This document shows positions 8,630 through 17,253 of a DNA stretch of 64,000 nt, piece by piece. The DNA lies in contig NZ_KB895343.1 of NCBI RefSeq assembly GCF_000374805.1, forward strand, positions 1 to 64,000, read 5' to 3'. A program made the translations under genes and the position numbers. How positions within the stretch are numbered: the stretch's first letter is position 1; each line of letters starts with the position of its first letter. The DNA is from Chitiniphilus shinanonensis DSM 23277 (GTDB lineage: Bacteria; Pseudomonadota; Gammaproteobacteria; Burkholderiales; Chitinibacteraceae). The notes below the pieces were generated by a model. That model was not told the DNA's origin, ran no database searches, and was given only the letters and a program-made list of their open reading frames with translations.

Positions 8630-10168
8630 TCAGGAGCAGCTGCCCACGTCCTTCCACACGCCCCATTCGCCCGATTGCGCGGGGTTGTCGCCCTGGGTCC
8701 ACCACTTGTTCTGATAGTTGTGGCCGTTGTAGCTCACCTTGGTGTTGGCGGCGGCGTAGACCGTCGCGCTGTTCCAGGCGGCCGCGCAGGTGCCGGCCGG
8801 CGTCGGAGTCGGGGTGACCGGCGTGGGCGTCGGCGTGACCGGGGTCGGCGTCGGGGTCACCGGCGTCGGGGTGGGCGTGACCGGCGTCGGCGTGGGGCCC
8901 GTGCCGCTGCAGACACCCACATCCTTCCACAGCGTCGGGCTGGCGGCCGGATTCCAGTTGGTGCCGGTGTACGCGGTGTGGCTGACCAGCGACTGGTAGT
9001 TGCGGCCGTTGTAGGTCACCAGCACACCGGCGTTGTAGGTGCTGCCCTCGGCCCAGGCGGCATAGCAACTGCCGGGGGTCGGTGTCGGGGTGACGGGGGT
9101 CGGCGTCGGCGTGACCGGGGTCGGCGTCGGGGTCACCGGCGTCGGGGTGGGCGTGACCGGCGTCGGCGTCGGCGTCGGGCCGGTGTTGCTGCTGGCGGCC
9201 TTGAAGATGTTGTAGAAATCGAAGTTGGCGGTGTTGACCTTGCTGTATTCGCCAAGGCCGCCGTTGCCGACGCGGTCGCGCTGGAACGACCACCACGCGA
9301 TGCGGCCCAGGCCCTTCTGCTGCGCGAAGCTGGTCAGCGTCTGCGCATCGGCCAGGGTGAACACCTCGGTGGAAACGTCGTTCTGGCCGATCATCGGCGT
9401 GACGCCGATCATGGCCCACACTTCGGCGTCGGTCTTGTTCGGGAAGATCGGCTTGATCTGCGAGAACAGCGCGGTGGCCGCCTGCACTGCCAGATCACCC
9501 ATCTTCTTGCCGTTGGAGAAGCTGCCGCCGTAATCCATCGCCATGATGTTGACCAGGTCGACGCGCACGCCGGCGTCGGCGGCCGAGCGCACCACGGCCA
9601 CGCCCGGGCTGGTCAGGCCGGTGGGCAGCACCGGCAGGGTGAACGACACGAACAGGTCGGGATACTTGGCCTGCAACTGCTTCAGCGCGCTGTTGCGGGT
9701 GTTGTTCAGCGCCGTGTTGGACAACTGGCCGCCTTCCACGTCGAAGTCCACCGCGCGGATGTTGTGGCGCTGGATCATGCCTTCGATCATCGCCACCATC
9801 TGGTCCACCGAACACACGGCTTCCACGTAGGTGCCGGCGGCGCCGCCGAACGACATGATGACCCGGCCGCCGCCGCGGCTGAAGTTGGCGATATCGTCCT
9901 TCATCGTGCCGTCGAGCAGGTTGTTGCCGCTGCCGTCGTTGGAGATGTCGCAACTGCCGTTGCGGGCGATGGTGAAGGCCAGGGTCACGCTCTTCATGCC
10001 CAGTTGCTGCTGGGCGCTGGCCAGGGTGGGGGCCGGGTAGGAGGTGTCGCCGCCGTACCACATCTCGAAATACGGGGCGATCTCGGCGGCGGCCGCCAGG
10101 CCGCTGGCCAATACCACGGCCGCCGTCATGGCCTTCAGGCCGAACGGCATCTTGGTCTTGTTGCTCAT
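8630..10168 (-). CDS. Secreted GH18 chitinase with two C-terminal CBM5/12 domains
   Basis: 512 aa. Signal peptide 1-28, GH18 catalytic domain about 29-325, Pro-Thr linker 331-366, CBM5/12 at 367-421, a second linker 425-459, and a second CBM5/12 at 460-512. In the GH18 signature the essential part DFDVE is present (D141, D143, catalytic E145), but the first Asp of DxxDxDxE is Arg. The MDYGG motif near 211-215 fits the substrate-assisted mechanism. Both CBMs have the AW...Y...W pattern of chitin-binding modules. It probably hydrolyses chitin outside the cell after type II secretion. The GH18 subfamily is not certain. Confidence 0.93.
   Translation of the reverse strand: MSNKTKMPFGLKAMTAAVVLASGLAAAAEIAPYFEMWYGGDTSYPAPTLASAQQQLGMKSVTLAFTIARNGSCDISNDGSGNNLLDGTMKDDIANFSRGGGRVIMSFGGAAGTYVEAVCSVDQMVAMIEGMIQRHNIRAVDFDVEGGQLSNTALNNTRNSALKQLQAKYPDLFVSFTLPVLPTGLTSPGVAVVRSAADAGVRVDLVNIMAMDYGGSFSNGKKMGDLAVQAATALFSQIKPIFPNKTDAEVWAMIGVTPMIGQNDVSTEVFTLADAQTLTSFAQQKGLGRIAWWSFQRDRVGNGGLGEYSKVNTANFDFYNIFKAASSNTGPTPTPTPVTPTPTPVTPTPTPVTPTPTPVTPTPTPGSCYAAWAEGSTYNAGVLVTYNGRNYQSLVSHTAYTGTNWNPAASPTLWKDVGVCSGTGPTPTPVTPTPTPVTPTPTPVTPTPTPVTPTPTPAGTCAAAWNSATVYAAANTKVSYNGHNYQNKWWTQGDNPAQSGEWGVWKDVGSCS
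8799..8897 (-). repeat. Tandem 21-bp repeats encoding a Pro-Thr linker
   Basis: About five units of a 7-codon repeat (PTPTPVT) inside the GH18 chitinase gene, between its two CBMs. Unit sequences differ mainly by synonymous changes. Confidence 0.85.
9076..9180 (-). repeat. Tandem 21-bp repeats encoding a second Pro-Thr linker
   Basis: Same repeat family as at 8799-8897, joining the GH18 domain to the first CBM. The near-identity of the two linkers suggests duplication of a CBM-plus-linker block. Confidence 0.85.
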
Positions 10169-10672
10169 GCTCTACTCCATCCTTGTAGTCTTTTCCGGAT
10201 GCCGGGCGAAGGGGTTGCCGCGAGGTCCGCCCGGGCTCTGGCCGCCGTGGCGGCCGCCTACCCGTTGCCGGCGTCCGGCGCCGGGCGATGCATTACAGCA
10301 ATGGAAAAACAGCTTGTAAAATAAGCAGATGCTTGCTTTCCGCCGCTGGAAGCGGGCAATCCGCGCGCCGGCGCGACCGTCCATCGCGGCGGTTCCGGCC
10401 CACCCGCGCCCCCATCCGCTTCCCATCCGCCCGTGGCGCTGCTGCAAACCCAACATCGACGCGCCCGCCGCAGTGGCCGGTGGCGCCGCCGGCCCGCGCC
10501 GCTGATCCGGGCCCGGCGATGCATGGATGACGGCGCGCCGCGCCGCGCGCAGCCGATGGAGCGGGCCCGCGGGTGGACGAGCGGCGGCCGGGCCGCGCCC
10601 CGCCAACGGGGCTGCCCGGCCGGGCGAGGGTAGCGGTATGCTATGGCTCCCATCCCCAACGAGGTATCCGTC
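10169..10672. other. Intergenic region, 504 bp, no supported gene
   Basis: Divergent spacer between the chitinase and the DUF2185 gene. An AT-rich patch at about 10290-10340 stands out and may carry the chitinase promoter on the minus strand. The rest is GC-rich, and the open frames on either strand look like compositional artefacts without a ribosome binding site. Confidence 0.6.
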
Positions 10673-11005
10673 ATGGCCAAGCAATACACCATCGCCCCGC
10701 AGGATATCCGCCCCCTCGCCACCGGCCATGGCCTGTGCGTGGCTACCGACCTGATCACCCTGGAGGGTCATCCCGTCGGCTACATGGTGCGCGAGGAGCC
10801 CGAGGACGACGAGGACAGCGGCTGGCGCTTCTTCGCCGGCAGCGAGGACGACCGCTACATCGACAACCCCAAGCACTTCAGCCTGCTGGACGTGAACGTG
10901 CTCGCCAATTACGACCAGTCCATCATCCCGCTGCTGGAATCGCCCGTCGGCGCCGCCTTCGACAAGGGCGATGACGGCGTGTTCTACGACGTCAGCGAAG
11001 ACTGA
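10673..11005 (+). CDS. DUF2185 (Imm33-like) protein
   Basis: 110 aa from the ATG at 10673, preceded by GAGG at a good distance; an in-frame ATG at 10643 has no such site. The sequence has the family pattern of DUF2185, with an early CVATDLITLEG strand, GWRFFAGSED and a C-terminal NYDQSIIPLLESP segment followed by an acidic tail. No signal peptide or membrane segment, so cytoplasmic. Related domains occur as immunity proteins of polymorphic toxins, but no toxin gene is next to it, so no role can be assigned. It lies 18 bp before the cysteine hydrolase gene. Confidence 0.75.
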   Translation: MAKQYTIAPQDIRPLATGHGLCVATDLITLEGHPVGYMVREEPEDDEDSGWRFFAGSEDDRYIDNPKHFSLLDVNVLANYDQSIIPLLESPVGAAFDKGDDGVFYDVSED

Positions 11006-11023
11006 ACCCGAGCGAGGTCGCTT

Positions 11024-11815
11024 ATGTCCGGCAAGCTGCAACTCCTGATCATCGATCCCCAGAACGACTTCTGCGACATCCACGGCGCGGCGCTGCCGGT
11101 GGCGGGCGCCTGCGACGATCTCGGTCGCGTGGCGGCGCTGATCGAGCGCCTGGGCCCGCGTCTGGACAGCATCCACGTCACGCTCGACACCCACAATCCG
11201 ATCGACATCGCGCATCCGGGCTGGTGGCAGGACAGGCAGGGCGATGCGCCGGCGCCGTTCACCGTGATCGGCGTGGACGACGTGGCGAGCGGCGCCTGGC
11301 GCACCCGCGACCCGGCGCGGCAGGCGCAGAGCGAAGCCTATGTGCGGACGCTGGCGGCGCGCGGGCGCTACCAACTGGTGGTCTGGCCCGAGCACTGCCT
11401 GATCGGCGGCTGGGGCCACAACGTCGAGGCCGGGCTGTTCGACGTGCTGGGCGACTGGGCACGGCAGCGGCTCCGGCTGGTCAACTACGTCCAGAAGGGC
11501 ATGAACGAGGCCACCGAGCACTATTCGGCGATCCAGGCCGAAGTGCCCGACGCCGACGATCCGCGCACCCGGCCCGACCTGCGCTGGATCGCCCGGCTGG
11601 CCGAGGCCGATACCCTGCTGGTGGCGGGCCAGGCGTTGTCGCATTGCGTGGCCGCCACCGTGCGCGACCTCGTCACCTATATCCCGCCCGAGCGCATCGT
11701 GCTGCTGACCGACTGCTCCAGCCCGGTTCCCGGCTTCGAAACGCTGGGCGAGCTGTTCGTCGCCGAGCTGTCGGCGCGCGGCATGCGGCTGGCCACGGCG
11801 GAGGATTGGCGATAA
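11024..11815 (+). CDS. Isochorismatase-family cysteine hydrolase, nicotinamidase-like
   Basis: 263 aa with a GAGG site before the ATG. The isochorismatase fold is shown by DPQNDFC near the N-terminus (catalytic Asp11), the Lys of YVQKGMN and the nucleophile in GQALSHCVAATVRDL. The protein is longer than PncA of E. coli (about 213 aa). The next gene is a bifunctional NMN adenylyltransferase/Nudix protein, so a role in turning nicotinamide into nicotinic acid, or a related NAD salvage step, is a reasonable inference. Substrate is not proved by sequence. Confidence 0.82.
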   Translation: MSGKLQLLIIDPQNDFCDIHGAALPVAGACDDLGRVAALIERLGPRLDSIHVTLDTHNPIDIAHPGWWQDRQGDAPAPFTVIGVDDVASGAWRTRDPARQAQSEAYVRTLAARGRYQLVVWPEHCLIGGWGHNVEAGLFDVLGDWARQRLRLVNYVQKGMNEATEHYSAIQAEVPDADDPRTRPDLRWIARLAEADTLLVAGQALSHCVAATVRDLVTYIPPERIVLLTDCSSPVPGFETLGELFVAELSARGMRLATAEDWR

Positions 11816-11970
11816 GCGCGGCTGACGCAGCCTTTCCGGCGACGCGCGCGGGCGTCGGGCTTCACTTGCCGTACGCCTGTGGGCGACAGCAGGAAGTCCT
11901 GCCCATCGCCTGCCGGGACGTTCCGCGCTTCGCGCCGGAACCGCTACGCTGGATCTTTTCAGCCGCTCCA
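11816..11970 (-). repeat. Dispersed intergenic repeat, diverged long copy
   Basis: Read on the minus strand, this region aligns along its length with the copy at 55291-55440. Shared blocks include GTAGCGGTT, GAAGCGCG, AACGTCC, GGACTTCCT, AGGCGTACGGCAA and a terminal GTCAGCCGC. It is more diverged than the other copies and fills most of the gap between the cysteine hydrolase and NadM-like genes. Confidence 0.7.
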
Positions 11971-12035
11971 CCCCCAGTCGCCCGCGTGATGTCCACGGCG
12001 GCGCCCAGGCGCTGCCGACCGTTTCAAGGAACCGC

Positions 12036-13067
12036 ATGACCGCCCCCCGCTACGATGCCCTGGTCTTCATCGGCCGCTTCCAGCCATTCCACGACAGCCA
12101 TCTGCGCATGGTGCTGGCCGCCCTGGCGCAGGCCGAACAACTGGTGCTGGTGATCGGTTCCAGCCCGGCGCCGCGCAGCGTCCGCAATCCGTTCGACGCC
12201 GCGGAGCGCCGCGCCATGATCGAGGCGGCGGTGGCCGCGGTGGCGCCGGAGCGGGTGGCCGACCTGCATTTCGTCCCGGTGCGCGACTATTACGACGGCG
12301 CGCGCTGGGCCGCCGCGGTACGCCGCGCGGTGGCGGTGGTGGTCCATCCGCAGGCCAGAGTCGGACTATTCGGCCACCTCAAGGACGACACCACCGGCTA
12401 TCTGCGCGACTTCCCCGATTGGCCGCTGGTGCATCAGGACAACTTCAACGGCCTGAGCGCCACCCCGTTGCGCGAATCGTGGCTGGCCGGTGGCGACGAC
12501 TGGCGCGCCCAGGTGCCGCCCAGTACGGCCGCCTTCCTCGATGCCTTTCGCACCGGCCCGGCGTTCGCCGCCCTGCAGGACGAGGCCGAATACCTGGCCG
12601 AACACCGGCGGCAATGGGCGCGTGCACCGTATCCACCGGTGTTCGTCACGGTGGATGCCGTGGTGGCCTGCCACGGACATGTGCTGCTGATCCAGCGTGG
12701 CGGCCAGCCGGCGCGGGGCACCTGGGCCTTGCCCGGCGGCTTCCTCGACCAGCGCGAGCGGGTGGCCGAGGCGGCGATCCGCGAGTTGATCGAGGAAACG
12801 CGACTGGCGGTGCCGCGCGAAACCCTGCTGGCCGCGCGTCGGCCGGGCGTGCTGTTCGACCATCCGGATCGCTCGATCCGCGGCCGCACGCTGACCCACG
12901 CCTTCTTCTTCCCGCTGCCGCTGGCCGAACTGCCCGCCATCGCCGCCGCCGACGATGCCGTCGCGGCGCAGTGGGTGCCGCTCGCCGAACTGCGGCGCAT
13001 GGAGGGCGAGCTGTGCGAGGACCACTTTATGATCCTCGACCATTTCCTTGGCTTGCTGGACGACTGA
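12036..13067 (+). CDS. Bifunctional NMN adenylyltransferase / Nudix hydrolase (NadM-Nudix)
   Basis: 343 aa. The N-terminal part (about 1-180) is a nucleotidyltransferase of the NadM type: FIGRFQPFHDSH carries the HxGH-like ATP site. The C-terminal part (about 195-343) is a Nudix domain with a nearly complete box, GGFLDQRERVAEAAIREL followed by IEET. Such fusions, known from Synechocystis slr0787 and Francisella, make NAD from NMN and can hydrolyse ADP-ribose. The last conserved Gly of the Nudix box is Arg here. The upstream nicotinamidase-like gene suggests joint work in pyridine nucleotide salvage, though a dispersed repeat separates the two genes. Confidence 0.9.
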   Translation: MTAPRYDALVFIGRFQPFHDSHLRMVLAALAQAEQLVLVIGSSPAPRSVRNPFDAAERRAMIEAAVAAVAPERVADLHFVPVRDYYDGARWAAAVRRAVAVVVHPQARVGLFGHLKDDTTGYLRDFPDWPLVHQDNFNGLSATPLRESWLAGGDDWRAQVPPSTAAFLDAFRTGPAFAALQDEAEYLAEHRRQWARAPYPPVFVTVDAVVACHGHVLLIQRGGQPARGTWALPGGFLDQRERVAEAAIRELIEETRLAVPRETLLAARRPGVLFDHPDRSIRGRTLTHAFFFPLPLAELPAIAAADDAVAAQWVPLAELRRMEGELCEDHFMILDHFLGLLDD

Positions 13068-13086
13068 AGTCGCCTTCTCCGCGAAA

Positions 13087-13118
13087 GAGGCCCGGCACGG
13101 CGACGTACCGGGCCTCGT
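13087..13118. terminator. Hairpin, probable weak terminator
   Basis: Stem GAGGCCCGG / CCGGGCCTC with a 12-base loop, 20 bp after the NadM-Nudix stop. It lacks a good T-run. Confidence 0.45.
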
Positions 13119-13163
13119 TGTCTGGCCCGCGCGCTGCGGCCGGGGGATTGTCGACCGCGCAAA

Positions 13164-13277
13164 GAGCGGCTGACAAAACCCAGCGCAGCGGTTCTGGCAA
13201 GAAGCGCGAAACGCAGACAGTACAAGACGTACGGCAAGTTCGCGCGACGCGGCCAGAAGGGTTTTGTCCGCCGTGCT
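13164..13277 (+). repeat. Dispersed intergenic repeat, short copy
   Basis: About 114 bp bounded by inverted ends: GAGCGGCTGACAAAACCC at the left and GGGTTTTGTCCGCCG at the right. The reverse complement of 25539-25653 matches it almost base for base. Its right end runs into the stop codon of dinB. Confidence 0.88.
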
Positions 13278-14358
13278 AAACCACCGGCTCGTCGCCCAGC
13301 CATAACGGCAGGGTCGGATCGGTCACCGGCGCCGCGTCGGCAAAGCGCACGCCGATGCCGAGCAGGCGCACCGGGCGCTGACCGCGCGGCCAGGCGTCGC
13401 GCAACAGGCGCTCGAACACGGCGGCGTCGGGCGCGGCGCAGACGCATTCCATCGTGGTCTGGGTGAAGTCGTGGTACTTGATCTTGACGAAGGCCTTGTG
13501 CGGCGGCTCGTCGGGATCGGCACGGGCCAGCCGCTGGGTGAAATCGGCGAGCAGGCGGGGCAGTTGCGCCAGGCAGTCGTCGAGCGCGGGCAGATCGCGC
13601 GGATAGGTGTGTTCCACCGACAGCGACTTGCGACGGCCGCCGCCCTCGACCGGCCGGTTGTCGTCGCCGCGGCATTGGTGGTAGAGCGAGCGCCCCAGCT
13701 TGCCGAAGCGCGTCACCAGCGCCTGCTGCGACCAGCCGCGCAGGTCGGCGCAGGTGTGCAGGCCCAGCTGGTGCAGCCGCTGCGCCGTCACCTTGCCCAC
13801 GCCCCACAGTTTGTCCACCGGCAACGGGCTGATGAAGGCGTCCACTTCCGCGGGCGTCACCACCAGTTGCCCGTTGGGCTTGTTCCAGTCGCTGGCGATC
13901 TTGGCGATCAGCTTGTTGCCCGCCACGCCGGCGCTGGCGGTGATGCCCACCTCGGCTTCGATGCGCGCGCGGATCTCGCGCGCGATCAGCGTGGCGCTGC
14001 CGTGGCAGGCGTCGCAGCCGGTGACATCGAGATACGCCTCGTCCAGCGACAGCGGCTCGATGCGGTCGGTGTAGTCGCGAAAGATGCGGTGCACCGCGCG
14101 CGACGCGGCGCGGTAACGCTCGAAGTCGGGAGGAAGCAGCACCAGCGTGGGACAGAGCCGCAACGCGCGCGAGGTGGGCATGGCCGAGCGCACGCCGAAG
14201 GTGCGGGCAGGGTAGTTGCAGGTGGCGATCACGCCGCGCCGGTCCGCCGCGCCGCCGATGGCCAGCGGCACGTCGCGCAGGGAAGGGTCGTCGCGCATCT
14301 CGACCGAGGCATAGAAGCAGTCGCAATCGATGTGGATGATCTTGCGCGGCGCGTTCAT
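13276..14358 (-). CDS. dinB: DNA polymerase IV (Y-family translesion polymerase)
   Basis: 360 aa, the usual length. Metal-binding carboxylates are in IDCDCFYASVE near the N-terminus and SLDEAYLDV. The palm, finger, thumb (helix-hairpin-helix, KLWGVGKVTAQRL) and little-finger domains can be followed to the end. The enzyme copies past lesions and raises mutation rate under SOS induction. A sequence close to the double box before lexA lies 32 bp upstream of the start, so LexA control is likely. The stop codon coincides with the end of a dispersed repeat. Confidence 0.96.
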   Translation of the reverse strand: MNAPRKIIHIDCDCFYASVEMRDDPSLRDVPLAIGGAADRRGVIATCNYPARTFGVRSAMPTSRALRLCPTLVLLPPDFERYRAASRAVHRIFRDYTDRIEPLSLDEAYLDVTGCDACHGSATLIAREIRARIEAEVGITASAGVAGNKLIAKIASDWNKPNGQLVVTPAEVDAFISPLPVDKLWGVGKVTAQRLHQLGLHTCADLRGWSQQALVTRFGKLGRSLYHQCRGDDNRPVEGGGRRKSLSVEHTYPRDLPALDDCLAQLPRLLADFTQRLARADPDEPPHKAFVKIKYHDFTQTTMECVCAAPDAAVFERLLRDAWPRGQRPVRLLGIGVRFADAAPVTDPTLPLWLGDEPVV

Positions 14359-14389
14359 GCGGAATGGGCAAGTCGGGAAATGGGAAATT

Positions 14390-14401
14390 GTACGTTCGTT
14401 C
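14390..14401 (-). promoter_or_regulatory. Candidate LexA operator before dinB (GAAC-N4-GTAC)
   Basis: On the minus strand the 12 bases read GAACGAACGTAC. They differ by two bases from GAACGAATGTTC in front of lexA. The site lies just upstream of a classical SOS gene. This is inference from similarity; binding is not shown. Confidence 0.55.
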
Positions 14402-14531
14402 TATATGATGCGAAAGCCGTCGCGCGCACCGGCCGACGGGGAACCAATCGGCTGCTTTGCAACACTGATATTCACGATTCCATAAGTCGCCGACCAGCGT
14501 CACTTCGGCGGCGCCCGCCCACAGCACCACC

Positions 14532-15173
14532 ATGACCGTTCCCTACAAGCTGATCGTCTTCGATTTCGACGGCACGCTGGCCGATTCCTTCGATTTTTTC
14601 ATCGAGGCCACCAACGCGCTGGCCGCGCGCTACCGATTCAGGCCGATCGCCGAAGGCGAGGTGGAATCGCTGCGGGGCCTGCATGCACGGGCGATGATGC
14701 GCCATCTGGGCCTGCCCGGCTGGAAGCTGCCGCTGGTGGCGCGCGCGTTCCGCCGGCTGATGGCCGAGCGGCACGACATCGTGCTGTTCGACGGCGTGGC
14801 GCAGGCGTTGCGCGAGTTGCACGCGCACGGCGTGCAGCTGGCGCTGGTCACTTCCAACTCCTATACCAACGTCTGTCGCACGCTGGGGCCGCGCAACATG
14901 GCCCTGCTGGATTACTGCCAGTGCGAGACCTCGCTGTTCGGCAAGCGCGCGCGCCTGCGCCGGGTATTGCGGCAGAGCGGCGTGGCGCCGCACCAGGCCA
15001 TCTGCATCGGCGACGAACTGCGCGACGGCGAGGCGGCGCGCGACGTCGGGATGGCGTTCGGCGCAGTGGCGTCGGGCTATACCCGGTTGTCGTCGCTGGC
15101 GGGGCAGGCGGATGCGGTGTTCGCCGACCCGGCCGATCTGGCGGGGCAATTGACCGGCGTGGCCTACAGTTGA
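14532..15173 (+). CDS. HAD-family hydrolase, phosphoglycolate phosphatase-like
   Basis: 213 aa. HAD motif I is [10 protein letters not shown] (nucleophile and acid Asp), motif [10 protein letters not shown] (Thr/Ser), and motif [14 protein letters not shown], with a small alpha-helical cap after motif I as in subfamily IA. This matches phosphoglycolate phosphatase-like proteins. The substrate cannot be read from sequence. The gene stands alone, divergent from dinB, with no strong ribosome binding site before the ATG. Confidence 0.85.
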   Translation: MTVPYKLIVFDFDGTLADSFDFFIEATNALAARYRFRPIAEGEVESLRGLHARAMMRHLGLPGWKLPLVARAFRRLMAERHDIVLFDGVAQALRELHAHGVQLALVTSNSYTNVCRTLGPRNMALLDYCQCETSLFGKRARLRRVLRQSGVAPHQAICIGDELRDGEAARDVGMAFGAVASGYTRLSSLAGQADAVFADPADLAGQLTGVAYS

Positions 15174-15247
15174 ATCCGCTTCTTTCCTACAGCGTGCATT
15201 CGTCGGGAAAAAATAAGATTCCAGTGTCAAATGTCTGGAAGACCACC

Positions 15248-15427
15248 ATGTTGAAATGGGCGCTGATCTTTTTTGTGGTGTCGGTGATTGCCGGCCTGTT
15301 CGGTTTCGGCGGGATTGCCGCAGGCGCTGCCGCCATCGCCAAGATCCTGTTCTTCATTGCGCTGGCATTGTTCGTGTTATGCCTGGTGCTGGGGCTGACC
15401 GTATATAAGAAAGTGACAAAGTCGTGA
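15248..15427 (+). CDS. DUF1328 small membrane protein (YtjA family)
   Basis: 59 aa. Starts with MLKWALIFF, has two hydrophobic segments (about 4-24 and 32-52) around a Gly/Ala-rich turn, and ends with a basic tail, exactly the DUF1328 pattern. GGAAG precedes the ATG. Family members are small inner-membrane proteins of unknown function, often stress-induced. Confidence 0.88.
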   Translation: MLKWALIFFVVSVIAGLFGFGGIAAGAAAIAKILFFIALALFVLCLVLGLTVYKKVTKS

Positions 15428-15470
15428 CAGGGCGGCTTTTTTCGGTTTATTTGCACCGGAGACTTGAAAG

Positions 15471-15767
15471 ATGAAGCTTTCATCCGTACCTTACAAGGGC
15501 GTGGACACCGCTGCGCGTGCCCTCCAGGCATATCAGGATTTACAGGATTCATCGATGATCGAAGGCTTGACCCATCCGTCCCAACTATTCGTTTCCGAAG
15601 AGGAAACCACCTGGCTGTCGCTCCGTGCCGCGGAGGAACGCCAGACCAACAAGCTGATCCAGCGTAACCGCGCCAAGCGCGAGCTGCACGAGCAACTGAA
15701 GCAGATGGCCGAAGCCCGCGGCTTCACCGTCGACCAACTGCTCGAAGCCCTGGAACCCCAAGACTGA
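15471..15767 (+). CDS. Hypothetical protein
   Basis: 98 aa, with GGAG nine bases before the ATG. No membrane segment or signal. The C-terminal half is charged and helical (ETTWLSLRAAEERQTNKLIQ then RNRAKRELHEQLKQMAEARG) and may form a coiled coil, ending in a helix-like FTVDQLLEALEPQD. I do not recognise the family. Confidence 0.65.
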   Translation: MKLSSVPYKGVDTAARALQAYQDLQDSSMIEGLTHPSQLFVSEEETTWLSLRAAEERQTNKLIQRNRAKRELHEQLKQMAEARGFTVDQLLEALEPQD

Positions 15768-16092
15768 TTCCCCTCCGCCCGTTTGCCGCGACCGATGCGT
15801 CGCACGGCATGAGCGGGCCACCCACGCCATCGTCAATCCGCCCGACAATAGCTGCGTCGGGATAACGCGATTCCCCTATTCATTGCAGGGAATAATGCAT
15901 CGCCGATTGGTGGCACATCCCGCTGGACAATTACTACATATTGTGTGCAATGGCAGTCCTATTCCTACAGGATGGAATGGGCCATTGCCCGGCGCCCGCC
16001 CATTCGATGCAATCCTCATGCACCGATCGAGTGCATTACCTGGAAAAAACAAAGCCGCCCAAGGCGGCTTTGTTTCGTGAACACGGCGCAAA
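15768..16092. other. Intergenic region, 325 bp
   Basis: Contains no convincing gene. It holds a terminator at 16043-16076 and some weak inverted repeats (for example around 15869-15895). It is the convergent gap between the 98-aa protein gene and the GH19 chitinase. Confidence 0.6.
16043..16076. terminator. Intrinsic terminator after the GH19 chitinase gene
   Basis: ACAAAGCCGCC pairs with GGCGGCTTTGT across a two- to four-base loop, with A-rich and T-rich flanks. It serves the minus-strand chitinase gene and may work in both directions. Confidence 0.85.
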
Positions 16093-17253
16093 TCAGCAAC
16101 TGAGATTGTTGCCGCTGGTCACTCCCAGGATCTGGGTAAAGCTCAGGTACGCATTCACCCGGCTTTGCACCTGGGCCGGATTGCGCCCGCCGCATTCCAG
16201 CGAACCGTTGATGCTGCGGATCGTCTCGCCGAAGCCCGCACCGTTCACGATGGCGTTGTGCGGCGTCATGGTGCCGGGGCCGGATTGCGTCATCCAGTAC
16301 CAGATCGCGGTCTTCCAGGCCACCGCCGAATCGCGGGCGACCAGGTCCGGGTCGGCCAGCAGCGGCAGACCCAGCGCGGCACCGGCGGCACCGTAGTTGA
16401 AGTTCCAGCTCAACTGCATCGGGCCGCGGCCGTAGTACTGCTTGCCCGGGGCGCAGGCATAGACGCTGCCCGGATCGCAGTACAGCGGCCAGTTGGCCTG
16501 GTTCTGCTCGACGATGTACACCAGGCCGCCGGTCTCGTGGTTGATGTTGGCGAGGAAGGCCGCGGCCTCCTGGCGCTTGGTGGTGTCGCTGCCGGTGTTG
16601 GCGAACTGCGGATACGCCGACAGCGCCTGCACCAGCCCGCTGTAGCTGTAGAAGCTGTTGCGGCCGGGGAACATGCGGTTGAAATCCGATTCCGAGACGA
16701 CGAAACCACCGGGCGACGGGGTCGGAGTCGGGCCCGGAGTGGGCGTGGGCGTCGGGCCCGGGGTGCCACTGCAGGTGACAGCCTTCCACACGCCCCATTG
16801 GCCGGACTGCGCCGGGTTTTCACCCTGCGTCCACCACTTGGCCTCGTAGGCGGTGCCATTGTAGCTGACGCGCTGGCCGCCGGTGTAAGCGGCGCCGGCG
16901 TTCCACGCGGCATACCCGCAGGTGCCGCCGCCGCCGGGCGACGGCGTGGCCGGCGTGGGGGTGGGCGACGGGCCGGGTGTCGGGGTCGGCGTGCCGCCGC
17001 CGCTGGCCGGACCGATGTCCTGCCACAGCGTAGGCGTGGCGGCCGGGTTCCAGTTGGTGCCGACGTAGGCGGAATGGGTGACCAGTGCACGATAGTCGCG
17101 GCCGTTGTAGGTCACGACGGTGCCGGCGGTATAGGTATTGCCTTCGGCCCATTGCTGGGCGGCGACGGCGACCGCGGGCAGCAGCGCGCCGCCGAGCAGG
17201 GCGGCGAGCAGCGTCGCCGGCACCCACGCACGGTATTGGGTGATTGCATCCAC
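16093..17253 (-). CDS. Secreted GH19 chitinase with two N-terminal CBM5/12 domains
   Basis: 386 aa from a GTG with GGAGA upstream. Signal peptide about 1-32, CBM5/12 at 34-80, a Pro-Thr/Gly linker, a second CBM5/12 at 112-161, a second linker, and the GH19 domain from about 184. Catalytic Glu240 lies in NHETGG, with a second Glu (E249) in YIVEQN; YYGRGPMQLSWNFNYG is the classic GH19 substrate-binding segment. GH19 enzymes invert the anomeric configuration, unlike the GH18 enzymes on either side, so the locus combines two mechanisms. The CBMs resemble those of the neighbouring chitinases, which suggests shared module exchange. Confidence 0.94.
   Translation of the reverse strand: MDAITQYRAWVPATLLAALLGGALLPAVAVAAQQWAEGNTYTAGTVVTYNGRDYRALVTHSAYVGTNWNPAATPTLWQDIGPASGGGTPTPTPGPSPTPTPATPSPGGGGTCGYAAWNAGAAYTGGQRVSYNGTAYEAKWWTQGENPAQSGQWGVWKAVTCSGTPGPTPTPTPGPTPTPSPGGFVVSESDFNRMFPGRNSFYSYSGLVQALSAYPQFANTGSDTTKRQEAAAFLANINHETGGLVYIVEQNQANWPLYCDPGSVYACAPGKQYYGRGPMQLSWNFNYGAAGAALGLPLLADPDLVARDSAVAWKTAIWYWMTQSGPGTMTPHNAIVNGAGFGETIRSINGSLECGGRNPAQVQSRVNAYLSFTQILGVTSGNNLSC

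Noticed and set aside
8799-9180. Regular short repeats as a CRISPR array
   Set aside because: The 21-bp units are directly joined without spacers and encode a Pro-Thr linker in frame.
10172-12037. Long minus-strand open frame (over 600 codons) opposite the NAD-salvage genes
   Set aside because: Its codon positions mirror the real plus-strand genes; it has no family features and no start site. GC-rich DNA yields such frames readily.
12434-14533. 700-codon minus-strand open frame covering dinB and beyond
   Set aside because: Only shifted frames of dinB and the opposite strand of NadM; no domain or ribosome site.
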